From PALSA-607 sp036510735 (lineage in GTDB: Bacteria > Actinomycetota > Actinomycetes > Acidothermales > Acidothermaceae), in contig DATCDK010000172.1 in NCBI GenBank assembly GCA_036510735.1, forward strand, positions 1-5,425: 5,425 nt of DNA, in the 5' to 3' direction. Under the pieces are notes generated by a model. It ran no database searches and was not told the DNA's origin. It worked only from the letters and a program-made list of their open reading frames with translations. Below are positions 5,319-5,425 of this stretch, piece by piece. Positions within the stretch are counted from its first letter, which is position 1, and every line of letters starts with the position of its first letter. Position numbers and translations under genes: made by a program.

Positions 5319-5425
5319 CATCGTGCGTCGTCGTGCGCGCGCAGTCGTGCTGCCCGCGCTAGCCGCCCTGGCCGTCGGATTGGCCGCGTGTACCGCTGTT
5401 CCTGACAGCGGCCCGATTCTCGCCG
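5311..5425 (+). CDS. lpqB: Lipoprotein LpqB, partial (N-terminus only)
   Basis: From GTG at 5311 there are 38 open codons to the window edge, in a different frame from mtrB. The translation shows a lipoprotein signal peptide: a basic n-region (RRRAR, residues 6–10), a hydrophobic core (VVLPALAALAVGL) and the lipobox LAAC with lipidated Cys27. It continues TAVPDSGPI. A cysteine followed by two or three residues and VPxSGP is the typical mature start of LpqB, and lpqB directly follows mtrB in actinobacteria. LpqB is a GerMN/propeller lipoprotein reported to interact with the MtrB sensor domain and tune MtrA phosphorylation. The GTG at 5311 gives an eight-base overlap with mtrB; GTG at 5323, four bases after the mtrB stop, is an equally credible start and would still leave a good signal peptide. 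Neither has a clear ribosome-binding site. The rest of the protein lies outside the window. Confidence 0.88.
   Translation, partial: MADIVRRRARAVVLPALAALAVGLAACTAVPDSGPILA

Overview
The window carries a high-GC actinobacterial (Actinomycetota) chromosomal locus. The diagnostic feature is the order mtrA–mtrB–lpqB on the plus strand (from 2870 to the right edge). It encodes the essential-type MtrAB two-component system followed by the start of its lipoprotein partner LpqB. MtrA is very close in pattern to the mycobacterial protein. MtrB has the same layout as its mycobacterial counterpart but a diverged extracytoplasmic sensor. Lower-level taxonomy cannot be fixed from the sequence; an early-branching class such as Acidimicrobiia is possible but is only a guess.

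Layout. The left half (1 to 2665) is a minus-strand operon read right to left. First comes a 491-residue membrane protein with a long Pro/Tyr-rich N-terminal tail (2665–1190). A DUF4129 protein follows (1193–537), then a DUF4350 protein that runs off the left edge (540–1). Both junctions are four-base GTGA overlaps, so the three genes are tightly coupled. A roughly 200-base divergent intergenic region (2666–2869) separates this operon from mtrA and must hold the promoters for both directions. It contains several short repeated motifs. The right half is mtrA (2870–3547), mtrB (3570–5318) and the 5' end of lpqB (5311 to edge), with almost no spacing between genes.

How the genes work together. 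MtrB should sense an envelope or cell-division signal and phosphorylate MtrA at Asp53, and LpqB is known to modulate MtrB. The minus-strand genes belong to families (DUF4129, DUF4350, multi-pass membrane protein) that commonly sit with MoxR-type AAA+ ATPase and DUF58 genes in actinobacteria. Those would be expected just beyond the left edge.

The least ordinary features are in the junctions. Both mtrA and mtrB start codons are overlapped by the stop codon of a 9–10 codon mini-ORF, and the mini-ORF before mtrB itself starts on the mtrA stop codon. The ribosome-binding and start region of mtrA is nearly duplicated 29 bases upstream. The Pro/Tyr tail is built from about 12 hexapeptides, and that gene ends in Pro-Pro-Pro directly at the GTGA overlap. 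No RNA genes, mobile elements, CRISPR arrays or convincing terminators were seen.
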